Shown: in pieces, positions 17,265-27,650 of the stretch | Layout of the letters: each line of letters begins with the position of its first letter | How positions within the stretch are numbered: the stretch's first letter is position 1 | DNA from: Okapia johnstoni | Lineage: Eukaryota; Chordata; Mammalia; Artiodactyla; Giraffidae | DNA length: 64,000 bases | Reading direction: 5' to 3' | Assembly (NCBI GenBank): GCA_024291935.2 | Contig: CM044312.1 | Coordinates: forward strand, 1,119,501 to 1,183,500 | The notes under the pieces: generated by a model | Database searches by the model: none | Seen by the model: only the letters and a program-made list of their open reading frames with translations | Told to the model about the DNA's origin: nothing | Made by a program: the position numbers and the translations under genes

Positions 17265-19170
17265 AGTATTTCACCAGGACTAAAAAAAACAAAACTCCAA
17301 GCAGCTCACAGCCCCCCGTTGGCTCCTCTGCAGGCCGGGAGCCGGGCCCCTCAGCCTGGCCTCCCAAACGTGGCCGTTCACTCATTCACTCATTCAGTTC
17401 ATCAAGATGCACGGATCGAGCGGCCCCCCTGTGAAGCCCTGGGCTGGACGCTGGTGGTCAGGCAGGGTCCCAGGCCAGGCCCGTCTGAGTCTGTGGTCGA
17501 GGCGGGGCTGCCGGGGTCTCCGGTTGTTGTGCGAGGCCTCTGGCTCCGTCACTGCCGGCCTGGTGAGGGGAGCAGCCCAGCAGGCCACATGCGTCCGTCC
17601 GGGCAGCCCAGGGTGCTGGGGCACCGGCCGTCTGGAGGTGCACCGCCTGTGGGCAGGCCCTGTGGGCAGGGGGTGATAGCCCCGACCTCCGCGTGGGACG
17701 CAGGCCCCCTGCTCTCGACGGGGGGGGTGACAGGCCTGCACGTCCCGGAAGGGTGCGGACCTCAGGGGAGTCACCTGGCTGTGAAGGCGCTGAGGGCAGC
17801 TGGCCGCCTCCCCGGACTCCCAGTGAGGAGTCCCTGCACTCCCAGGGGCCTGTTCCCAGGTCCCCCGTGGCCGGGCGAGCACAGTGGGGGCCCACCCGGG
17901 GAAGCACCGAACGGGCTCTTTAGGGAGAGGGGCGGCATGGGGCAAGGGAGGGCCTGGTCGCCAGCACACCCCTGCCAGGGCTGGCCTCTGCCAGCTCGGT
18001 GGGGGCCGTCCGCTCCTGCCCGTGAGGACGGGAAGGGGGGACACACTGGGCATCTTTCAAGCCCCGAGGGCCCTGCCTGCTCCCCCACCGGTTAGCGCCT
18101 GGGCTGGGAGCCGCCCGCCCGCTCGGGGCTGGACAGAGGGGGCAGGGCGGCGGGGGCTGGGCCCCAGCCCCGGGGGTCCTTGCCCCCTCTGGTCCCAGGC
18201 CGTCCGCAGGTCCCCAGGACAACACCCGCGGGGGCGGGACGCGCTGAGGACTGGGCCATGCCAGGTGGGCCCCCAGGCAGGCAGGGACATGGACTGGACC
18301 CTGAGTCCGGGGGGTCCTAGGTCCCCCTACTGACCTACAAAATAAAACCTCATTCTGGCAAAGCATCAGCCATGACTGTTAGCGTCTTAAGCTTCCCCGG
18401 GGACCGTTCCTGGTTCCACGCTGCCCTGACAGACGGGACGGGACACAGGCGCCCGGCGGTGCCTCTCCTGTGAAAAGTGCACCGGTTTCCAAACCAACCT
18501 TTCCCACTGTCTGCTGAGGTGAGGTCCCCGGCCCCCTAAGGAGGGAGAAGGGTGGTGCCTGGAGGGCCTCCTGGGGGTGGGCCCAGACCGCTCCCGCCCA
18601 CCTGCCTCCCCCGGCCCTCAGAGCGCGCCCCGCACCCACGGAGCCCCGCCCGGGGATGGGGGGTGCCGCCCTCCCGGCACAGCCCTCCCCGGGGCAGCGG
18701 GGCCTGGCCTATGGGGGCTTCCCCGTTGCTCGGGAGCCGCCCGCACGTCATGGTCGGGTGGAGACGGACATGGGGGCATGGCGGCTGGCTGACCCCTCGC
18801 AGACGCAGCGCCCGTCCTGGGTCCCTACCGCAGGACGCTCCGGGGTGTGGCCCGCTGAGCTGGACCCCAGTCAGAGGCCGTGACGGGTGGGTGGTCCTCA
18901 CTCAGAGAGGCGGCTCTGAGCTACGACCCCCTCCCATGGCCCGGGACGCAACCGCGGCCCCGCCGGGACGGACTCCTAAGCCCGTGCCTGCCCGGCTTCC
19001 CACGCGGCCGCTGTCTCACCGTCTCGAGCCCGGTGGGGACGTTTCCCCCGGCAGTCGCACATTTCAGGCTCTAGACCCCAAAACCTCACCGGATCCCTCA
19101 TGACTGAGATGACGGAGAACAGTTGCTGTTTCATTACTAGTAACGGGTTCACAAACAACGTCAGGTAAGT
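17265..19170. other. GC-rich intergenic DNA downstream of DNAJB6
   Basis: No supported gene. In mammals the DNAJB6 neighbour on this side is PTPRN2, but I see no PTPRN2 exon. A short TTCACTCA-type repeat occurs near 17378-17400. Confidence 0.4.
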
Positions 19171-19191
19171 GTCAGTCAATAACGCTTACAG

Positions 19192-19197
19192 TTTATT
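19192..19197 (-). terminator. DNAJB6: Poly(A) signal candidate, DNAJB6 long isoform
   Basis: TTTATT on the plus strand is AATAAA on the minus strand. It lies about 970 nt beyond the stop of the lysine-rich terminal exon. The following minus-strand sequence contains TTGTTTGTG, a plausible downstream GU-rich element. The surrounding 150 bases are A/T-richer than the flanks, as at a 3' UTR end. Confidence 0.5.
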
Positions 19198-20029
19198 CAC
19201 GTGGGTAGCACTTAAAATCCGTTATGCTTTCATGGTTACATTTTCCACACTAAGCATCAAATACCGTCCACTCTTTCCCCTAAGGGCCCTGCACCACCTC
19301 CCCGCAAGGTCACCCAAAAACCACACGCGTCACGCTCGCTCCCGTTGCCCATGCTCAGAGCCGCCCCGCACGCCCGGGCCGCTGGGCAAGGGCCGCTGGA
19401 GTGTGAAATCCCCGCAGAAGCTTCTCACGGAGCCCTCGGTGCCTGGGGGAGAGCGAGGGGCCGCTGGAGAGGAAGGCCCTGCCGGGGCGGCTGTGGGAAG
19501 CTGGGGGGCCCCCGCCCGAGGGGGGAGCTCTTTGGAGGAGCAGAGCCGAAGCTCCAGTTCTCAGCTCAGCGCACGTGCTCAGGACCCAATGAGCCTGGAC
19601 CCACACTGAGAGCCGGAGGTGGCCCGCGGGGCAGAAGCTTGTTGACTCCCGCCTTCCTGCAGGAGAACAGCTCCGGGTCCAGGAGATGGGCGAGCTGGGG
19701 TGGAACGGACTGCTTGCAGAGGACTGCGATGAAAACCGTCTACGTGAGGGCGACTCCAGCCCTCGAGCGGCCAGGTCGCCTGGGGAAGGTCGGCTCCCTG
19801 AAGCTGCAGGAGGGGTCGCCCGGGGTCGGGGGTCACCTTCACGCCGCCCTGTGCTTAACTGGAGCCTAGATTCACACACGCAGCGGCAGGAGGAGAGGGC
19901 GTGTCAGAGCATGCACACGCACCCTGGCAGCGCACGACCGAGGCCGCGGGACCCCGCGGGGGCGCCGGGCAGCGGGAGGCCGCGGGGGCGCCGGAGGGGA
20001 CGCACGGGCGCGGCGGGAGGGGCAGGGGC

Positions 20030-20119
20030 GGCTCCGCACCCCGCCCCGGCCCCGCCGTGCGCCCCCCGCGCGGCTCCGCACCCCGCACCCCGCCCCGGCC
20101 CTGCCGTGTGCCCCCGCAG
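20030..20119. repeat. Short GC-rich tandem duplication
   Basis: Two adjacent copies of about 42-48 bp begin CGGCTCCGCACCCCGC (20030 and 20072). They lie in the predicted 3' UTR of the long DNAJB6 isoform. Confidence 0.6.
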
Positions 20120-20166
20120 GAGGCAGGGCGCACGCAAGTGCACACGGCTGCTCCGCCGCGGCCCAT

Positions 20167-20249
20167 CTAGAGGGGGCCCTTGGTCGGCTTCTTCTTCTTC
20201 GACTCCTCTCTGTGCTTCGGCTTCTTCCTCTTGCCGCCTTCTTTGAATC
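20167..20249 (-). CDS. DNAJB6: DNAJB6 long-isoform terminal exon (lysine-rich tail)
   Basis: Minus-strand reading after the acceptor TCTCCGTAG gives FKEGGKRKKPKHREES, then KKKKPTKGPL and a stop at 20167-20169. This matches the C-terminus of the mammalian DNAJB6 type a isoform, whose basic clusters KRKK and KKKK act as a nuclear localisation signal. The exon begins with two bases (GA) of a split glycine codon, so it needs a phase-1 donor upstream. It keeps near-perfect similarity to the known tail, which suggests selection. The upstream exon seen at 23.4-23.6 kb does not deliver this phase in an unbroken frame. Confidence 0.85.
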
Positions 20250-23200
20250 CTACGGAGACAGGCGTGTGAGACGCTGCAGGGCGGCAGCGCGTGTCTCTAA
20301 ACTAGCCCCCCACCCCGCACCCTGACGAGACGAACCGCACGGCAAACTCCCACCTGCTCCGCCTCTGAAGCCCAAGGAAACATGAGCTGACTCGACACCT
20401 GGCGGTGAAAGCCTCTAACACCAGCACCCCGGGTCCCGGAGGCCGAGTGCCCGCCCACCCCGCGACCCGGCCCCCGAGGCACCCGGAGCGGGACGGGCCC
20501 CCCGGGGGCCCCTCGGCAGCCAGAAGCCCAGCGGGCACCGCGTCCCGCCTTCCTGCCTGCCCGAGGCTGGGGAGGAGAATGAGGGCCCTGACCCGCTCGC
20601 CTTCTGGGGTTCCACCCGGAGCCAGGCGCCCAGGGCCGCCCTGCACCAACAGCTCAGGGCCTGTGTGCACGTCCACACGGACGCTGAATGTGGGGGACAA
20701 AAGACCACTGTGAACGTCCTGCCCAGAACCAGACCACGGTCACCGCGGCTCTGTGAGCCGGCACACGTGGGCCCCTAAGCCTGAGAAGGCAGCAGGTGCG
20801 ACTCAGAGCGTGACCGCTGGAGCCCCAGTCGGTTCACAGGTCCTGCACCCACTCAGGGATGCTCTTCTCACAGAACCAACACCCGCTGGCCCTCGCACAG
20901 GGAGGTGGGGCTTCGTCCTCGCCCCGACTCAGCTGCGGGCACAGAACGCCCAGACACAAGCCCCGCCGACACAGACCTCCTCCAGCCGCCCCGTCCCTGA
21001 GACCCGGCTGCCCCATCCACTCGAGGTCAGGCACCCAAGGAGCCCGGACCGGCTCCTGCCCACTCGGGCCTCACAGGCCGTGAGACCCTGACCCCGACCC
21101 AGGAGGGCCCGCAGCGCCCCCACCAGGCCTGGGAAGGTGAAGGACCGGTGCTCTCCTCTCTCTCAGGAGCATCTGTTTCATGCTGAATAAGTTCTGTTCT
21201 CCTTTCTAACAGCTCCACATTCTGGACAGACCTCCGGTGTGTGTGGAACCCATAAATGGACAACACCAATCCTTTCTCCACGTCTCACTGTCCGATTTAC
21301 GGATCCCGAGAGGCATGCAATGCGCCCTCTGAATAAAGCTGGGTCGGTCACCACACTTCACAGGAGCACCAGCAAGAAGGGACCACCAGGGTGAACAGAG
21401 CCGCCCCACGCCCCCCGCGGACCAGCCCGACCCTGAACGACACGGGCCACACCGTCCACACAGGAGGCCCTCCTGGGGCCCACAAGTCCACGCCCTGAGG
21501 GCTGAGTGCACGCCACGGTTAAGAACCCGCCCGCCAGCCTCTCGGGCACCTCATCCAGGCAGGGACACCGGACACGCTGTGGGGGCCACGCTCCTCTCCA
21601 CACGCTCCTAAGAAAACGACCCAAGACACGGCAACCTGGCTGAAGTCACCATGGGACCCTCCCCGCCACACGGGGAGCACGCCCCCCCCGGGGGCAGCTT
21701 ATCTCGGGGATGGGGGCGCCCGGCGGGGGCCATCACTGCGCCGCGGGCACTGAGCTGCTGAGGACCCACTCGTCCTGTGACCCCAGCGACATTTTCCAGT
21801 TTCTGGAGCCTTCCTTCGGAGCAAGCAGCCCTGTCACCTCCCAGTAAGAAGCTGAAGAGCTCACCACAGTCACACAGACATCGCATCTTGAACCCTTTGG
21901 TGGCTTCACGCTGGCGCGCTGCTGAAGGCCTCAGGGCTTGGTACGGGAGGCGGACGTGAACAGCAAGAGGTGGACTGGCAGTGCCAGTGTCCGCCAGGGC
22001 CCCCGGCCGCCCGAGGCCACCCCGGGACACGGGCGGGAGCAGGACCTGGCAGAGACGGAGCCCACCGCCTGCTGTGTGTTTAAGGACGTGCTGGGCTCCT
22101 GTCGACAGCCTCCCACCTGCAGGCACCTGGGCGGGATTGCAGTCACTTTGCTTCTCCTGCTGAATCCTACTCTCCCGAGACCCCCTGCAGTGGCCACTGG
22201 CCTCCCCTCCATGGGCCTGGCCTCCGCTACCCACGGGCAGCACGGGCCTCGCCGTGGCCCCCGGTTCCACCTCCTGAAGACGTCTAGACAAGCGCCTCGA
22301 GGCAGGCCTGGGCCCCACGCCCTAGGCAGGTCCTTCCAACCAGAGGGATCCCTTCCAGCCACACGACCCCTACTCAAGTACTCTGTGTCTGGGAAGCTGG
22401 ACTCATGGCCCTGCCCCCAATGCGTCCAGCCTACGGGCCGTCGGGGCCAGGAGGTGGCGATGGACCGGGGAGGAGCCCGCAGGCCCACACGAGGCACAAC
22501 AAGCCTCTTCTGAACTCTCCAGCCCTTCTGTCCGTCTCTGTTTTTCACTTGGCCACCCAGGGGAAGGCTGTCCGCCATCCCGGGGGCTCTGAGGACCTGG
22601 CTCGGGGCCCAGCACACCCACCATCCGGCAGGCGGACGGGACAAGCCCTGTCCTCAGGGGCAGACCCGGACCTGCTCCACGTGAGGGGGGCACCTGGAGG
22701 GTGCAAGCACTGAGCTCCCAGCAGGAAGCTCCAGGAGAATAAAGCAGTGGGCCTCTTCCTTTCGGGTCCCCCCTGCCTTGCCCCAGGTGCACAGTTAACC
22801 TCACTGAGACGTCACCCTGACCCTGGGGATGAGGGGCCACCTGTCCCTCCACCCGGTGGCCAGCTGTGGTCAACCTGGCGACTTCCAGCGCTGAGAACCA
22901 AGAGGAGCACTTGGAACGGACGAGCCACCCAAACTGTAGATTCCCATCGCCTGGCTCCAGACTCAGCCAGGTCCAGCCTGCACACAGCCGTGTCATCAGA
23001 CATGACCCAGAACCTTCTATGGGGACCGCAGTTCACAGACCCACCCAGGCCCCCCAAGATAACGGCGGGTCAAGAAGCTGGAAGAGGGCAGAGACCTCCC
23101 CTGGGGGAGGGTGGGCCAGGTCAGCACCCAGCACCCGGCGAGAGGACCCTCGGGGGCAGGGGGCCCCAAGGCCCCTCCATGAGCAGCAGGAGGGCGCAGA

Positions 23201-23416
23201 GCGGGGCTCAGGCCGCAGACGGAGGGCTCCCGGGGGAAATGCTCACAGGCTCTGCCAAGACAACACACACATGCGGTGCTGGGAGCCTGGCGCCCATTTA
23301 ATGTGGCCGCGCCTGGCCGCCCCCACCCACCCGTCAGGCCAGCACGCAGCAGCACAGGCGGCGTCTCGGTCCTCGGGGGCCCCGCGGCGGCCGGGGGGCA
23401 GGGTCCCGGTGCACAC
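20250..23416. other. DNAJB6 long-isoform intron, no other gene seen
   Basis: GC-rich sequence between the two long-isoform exons. No repeat family or additional exon could be supported. Confidence 0.45.
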
Positions 23417-23604
23417 CTGCGCAGAAGGCGCCCCGGCGCGTCCTCGTCCATCCCCGCGGCGTGGGCCGCCGGCCGGGGCGGGGGCGCAGGCCGCGGCGGC
23501 GGCCTCAGCGAGCGGGCGCTGGAGCTGGCGCTGGGGCTGGGCAGGCAGCGCGCTCTGGCCTCGTCGCAGGCACTCCTCCGCGAAGGCGTCCTCGTCGGCC
23601 ACAC
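23417..23604 (-). CDS. DNAJB6: DNAJB6 long-isoform penultimate exon, frame disturbed
   Basis: After the acceptor CTTTCAG at 23605 the minus strand reads GVADEDAFAEECLRRGQ and SALPAQP. This matches the start of the type a-specific segment, which joins exon 8 through the internal donor at 37270. After SALPAQP the known similarity jumps to another frame (LRPPPRPA near 23500, then RRCAPGPCPPAAAG across 23420-23380). The conserved protein is therefore not encoded in one frame. A donor-like CGCAG/GTGTGC at 23416 closes the exon in phase 0, but the lysine-rich exon needs phase 1. Causes could be a real lineage-specific frameshift or a base error in this GC-rich exon. The left boundary given is the donor candidate only. 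Confidence 0.6.
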
Positions 23605-25720
23605 CTGAAAGCATAGGACGAGACGCGCGTGAGCCGGGCCGGGGGCCGCGAGCTGAGCCTCTGGGAGATAAAGAGGAAACCAGGCTGGGCCTCACTGGGC
23701 CCCGGGCTCAAGGATCCCGAAAGCCCACTGCCGGCCCAGGGGAGACAGCGGGACCCGTGCTGCGCGGGCATCACCGGCCGTGGGCCCTGCTGGGGCACCT
23801 GCCCCTGCAGGCCCTGCTGCGATGGAGGCGGCGGACACCCCGCGTCCCCTGCTCAGGCCGGAGCACCGCCGGAGCTGAGCTGAGGACCCGCACACACGGT
23901 CACCGGTCACACAGACACACGGCCGAGCGCATGCCTCTGCGGTCCAAAGGTTGGGTTTGTATCAGTCTTTTCGAAAACAGAAGTTCTGCATGTGATGTGA
24001 ACACCAGGAACAAATCAGAAAACAGGTCACAGCCGTCACAGAGCGACTTCCGGCTTCCTTCTCTGCAGTCCCAGCGGCCAGTCCCGGTGCGGGAAACGGG
24101 GCCCCCGGGTGGTGGTGGCAACCCTGTGCTCCCTGGGGGGCGAGTGCGGAGCCCTGAGCCACTGCCGGCTGGCGTGCCCTGCGGGGGCGTCCAAGTCCTG
24201 GCCCCGCCCCACCCACCGCAGACCCCCTCCAGTCCTGCTGGCCCCTGGCAAACGTGGAGGACAAGACGACCGAGATGCTCCCGAAATGAAATGTTTAAGG
24301 AGAGCCCTGCTCTTTCAGGGTGGGGGGCTGCGATCACAGCTGCTGCTGCCCTGGTAACCGGTCCCCAGGCCCCAGGCTTGGTGCTGGGCAGGGGCGCGGG
24401 GCCTCGCATCTGTCTTCTCCGGATGCCACCTCTTCCCCAAACCCCACACCTGCCCCGGCAGAGGCATCCTCCTCCAGCAGCACAGACGCTCACCAGTGAG
24501 GCAGGCTGACCCCGGGGGGGCCCGGACCCGGGGCCTGTGCTTCCTCCAGGGCTCTCGCGGGCAGCCTGGCTCCTGAGTGGACGCCGTGCCCTGCAAAGCC
24601 TCTGCCCGCCCCGCAGCCTGGCGGGCACCCTGGGGGTGGGCCTCCGCCAGCCTCACGATCCCCCCAGGACGCACACGCAGGCCTGGCGGCAAGGAGGGGC
24701 ACCTGGTGGTCAGCACAGGGGCCCTGGCCGCTCTCACAGCAGACTCCCACCCCGAGGGGCGCTGGCTGAGGAAGCAGGCCCGGGCGTGGCCCTCACCCCC
24801 TGCCCCCCCGTCCACCCTCCATTGACCCATCACCCCTGAGGGGTCGCCAGCACCACAGGGACACGGGGTGTGTGCGTGAACAGAGCACCTCAGGGACACG
24901 ACCGTCTGCGGGAGGAAAGCGCCTGAGTGCAGGGGCCTGCAGCGGGGCAGGGCTGGGAGCTCCCAGGGGCCGATCCACCCCTGGGGGGCTGGGGGCCACA
25001 GGGTCCAGCACACAGACACAAGCATGGGACCCCCAAATACGCGGAGCACTCCAGGGGAGGGGGCCCCAGAGCCACAGCTAATACACTGCCGTGACAGCGA
25101 CGCGACCTCCAATCCACGCTGGACGCAGCAAGTGGGGGAAGGTGGGCAACCCGACCCTGCAGCTCAGGGTCACCCCTGAACCCATGCTTGGCTTCTGTCC
25201 AGCCAGGAGGAAGCAGCCAGCCAAGCACTTCCAGTGGCTTCATGGTTTGGTGGGGACACTGCGCCGCCAGGTGGGGCCCAAGCACCCAGGTGCTGGGCAG
25301 GCTCACTCTGAGCAGCCGCGTGCCCGCGGCAGCCTGGACGTGGGGGGGCGGGCGTCCTGGGGGCCGGCCTGCTGCCAGTACCTGCCTCGGGTCACGTTGG
25401 ACCTCAGCTGTCCAGGAAGAGGCGGGGCTCCGCCAGCCCCATTCCGCTCAGGGAAACCCACCTGTGCAACCTCGCGCATCCGTGAGGGCAAGGCTGACCC
25501 GCCAGGCGGGGCGCAGGACGCCTGTCTGCTCTGGACGGGCTCCAGGGGCGCCAGCGCACAGGCAGGGAGGCCCCCATAGGACCCGCAGACCCTGGAGCCG
25601 CATGGTGCCCCCTCCCGACCCCAGCGCCTCCCCGGTCCTTGAGGCTGCACCTGCCGTCTGTCTGGAGCACGAAGCTGTCGCTGAGACGCCAGGCCTGCCG
25701 CTCGGGGCACACAGGGAGCC
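23605..25720. other. DNAJB6 long-isoform intron, nothing recognised
   Basis: GC-rich intron sequence. Long open frames are low-complexity and overlap on both strands. No repeat family was recognised. Confidence 0.4.
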
Positions 25721-25828
25721 CCTGTCAGTGGTCAGACACCAGGCTTCCACTCCACCGCGGGGGTGAGGGTTCAGTCCCTGCTCAGGGAACTGAGATCCTG
25801 TGTGCCCCGTGGCATGTAAATAAAGTGA
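25721..25828 (+). mobile_element. CHR-type SINE fragment
   Basis: The phrases CAGTGGTCAGACACCAGGCTTCC (divided at 25726-25748), CAGTCCCTGCTCAGGGAACTG and GATCCTGTGTGCCCCGTGGCATG follow the CHR consensus. The fragment is diverged. Confidence 0.6.
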
Positions 25829-26654
25829 AGAACACTGTAAAATTTGACAGCTACTCTTATTTTTAAAAAAGCACACAGCACAGAACATACTCCAGGGCTC
25901 AGGGTCTGGCGATCCCCCCAAAGACTGGGACCCGCTGTGGGCGAAGGGGGGACCCTCCTGGGTCCCAGCGTCCACTCAGCATCCAGAAGGCCATCTGACC
26001 ACCGACCAGGGTGCGCACGCACCCTCGGGGCTGGAGCCCAGGGCAGCACGTGCGCTCGCTCATGCGGGGTGGCCCCCCTCCCCGGGCAGTCCTGCCCCCA
26101 GGGCACACCCAGCTCAGTGAGGGGCTGTGCCATGCTGACCCAGGCAGCTCTGGCCCACAGCCGACTCCTGGCACCCTCCCACCTCCTGCCCGCCGCCATG
26201 AAGCCCTCTCCCCTTCGCGAGGACCAGGCCACAGGGTCTCTGAACCAGGGACTGTCCAGGGAGGATGGAGGGTCCGTGGCCTCGGGGAGCCCCTGAGAAG
26301 CGCTGGTACCTACATGGCTGTGCTCCCCACTGTCCCACGGGCCGGCCCCCCACAGCGTCAGGAGCCCTGTGGCCCTGGGTCTGGGGCAGGACGATCAAGT
26401 CACTGACCCCACAAGGCTCCCCTAAAACCCCACCTGTGTCACGCTCCAGGAGAGGGTCCTAGGCGGGGGTGGGGGGGCTTGCGAGAAAGAAACGTGGATA
26501 CTGAGAACTTCTCCCAGTATTTCCGCTGGGTACTTTCTGAAAGATCCTTCGACATGTGCTCATCCAAGCGCTCATTATGAACCCACTGTTACACGCAGAG
26601 TAACACTGGGCATTAACAGGTTTACAAAATGTGAGGCCACCATCCTCTTAGACG
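25829..26654. other. DNAJB6 long-isoform intron, nothing recognised
   Basis: No exon, repeat or RNA gene supported in this stretch. Confidence 0.4.
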
Positions 26655-27650
26655 CAGAGGGCATCACGCACAGCGCTCGGCTGCAGGAGGCTCAGGCAGA
26701 AATCAAGACTGCCGGCCGTGTGCTTGGTCGCTCAGTTGCGTCCAACCCTTTGCCACCCCACGGACTGTAGCCCGCCAGGCTCCTCTGTCCATGGGATTCT
26801 CCAGACAAGAATACTGGAGTGGGTTGCCATGCCTTCCTCCAGGGGATCTTCCCAACCCAGGGATCGAACCCGGGTCTCCTGCATTGCAAGTGATTCTTTA
26901 CCAGCTGATACCAGGGAACAACCTCAGATACGCAGATGATACCACCCTAATGGCAGAAAGTGAAGAGGAACTAAAGAGCCTCTTGATGAAACTGAAAGAG
27001 AAGAGTCAAAAAGCTGGCTTAAAACTCAACATTCAGAAAACTAAGATCATGGCATCCGGTCCCATCACTTCGTGGCAAATAGATTGCGAAACAGTGGAAA
27101 CAGTGAGAGACTATTTTCTTGGTCTCCAAAATCAGTCGAGACAGTGAATGCAGCCATGAAATTAAAAGATGCTGTTCCTTGAAAGAAAAGCTATGACAAA
27201 CCTAGACAGTGTATTAAACAGCAGAGACATCACTTTGCTGACAAAGGTCATTATAATCAAAGTATGGTTTTTCCATGTACAGATGTGAGAGTTGAACTAT
27301 AAAGAAATCTGAGAGCCAAAGAATTGATGCTTTTGAACTGTGGTGTTGGAGAAGACTCTTGGACTGCAAGGAGATCCAACCAGTCCATCCTAAAGGAAAT
27401 CAGTTTGAATATTCATTGGAAGGACTGATGCTGAAGCTGAAACTCCAATACTTTGGCCACCTGATGCGAAGAACTCACTCACAGAAAAGACCCCAAGACT
27501 GAAGGCAGGAGAAGGGAGAGACAGAGGATGAGATGGCTGGATGGCATCATCCGATGGACATGAGTTTGAGCAAACTCCAGAGATGGTAAAGGACAGGGAA
27601 GCCTGCTGTGCTGCAGTCCATGGGGTCGCAGAATCAGACACGACTGAACC
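26655..27650 (+). mobile_element. BovB LINE fragment, interrupted by a SINE
   Basis: The left piece (about 26655-26714) matches BovB just upstream of the RT active site (AAATCAAGACTGCCGG). After the nested Bov-tA the LINE resumes with ACCTCAGATACGCAGATGA, encoding the YADD box, and continues to GACACGACTGAACC. Frameshifts and small deletions follow (for example the shortened GACTATTTTCTTGG region near 27110), so it is dead. It sits antisense in the long-isoform intron of DNAJB6. Confidence 0.88.
26715..26926 (-). mobile_element. Bov-tA SINE inserted in BovB
   Basis: Antisense Bov-tA with the complete set of motifs: complement of TCGCTCAGTTGCGTCC, AATACTGGAGTGGGTTGCC and GATCGAACCCGGGTCTCC. 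It separates two adjacent BovB segments, so it is younger than that LINE copy. Confidence 0.85.

Noticed and set aside
17265..19170. Search for the 3' end of PTPRN2, the usual mammalian neighbour
   Set aside because: No tyrosine phosphatase motif or known C-terminal sequence is visible on either strand, so it must lie outside the window.
19872..20249. Alternative long reading of the basic terminal exon in frame 0 (DSKKAARG...)
   Set aside because: It follows from joining 23417 directly to 20249, is non-conserved Arg/Pro-rich sequence, and is less likely than the conserved KRKK/KKKK frame.
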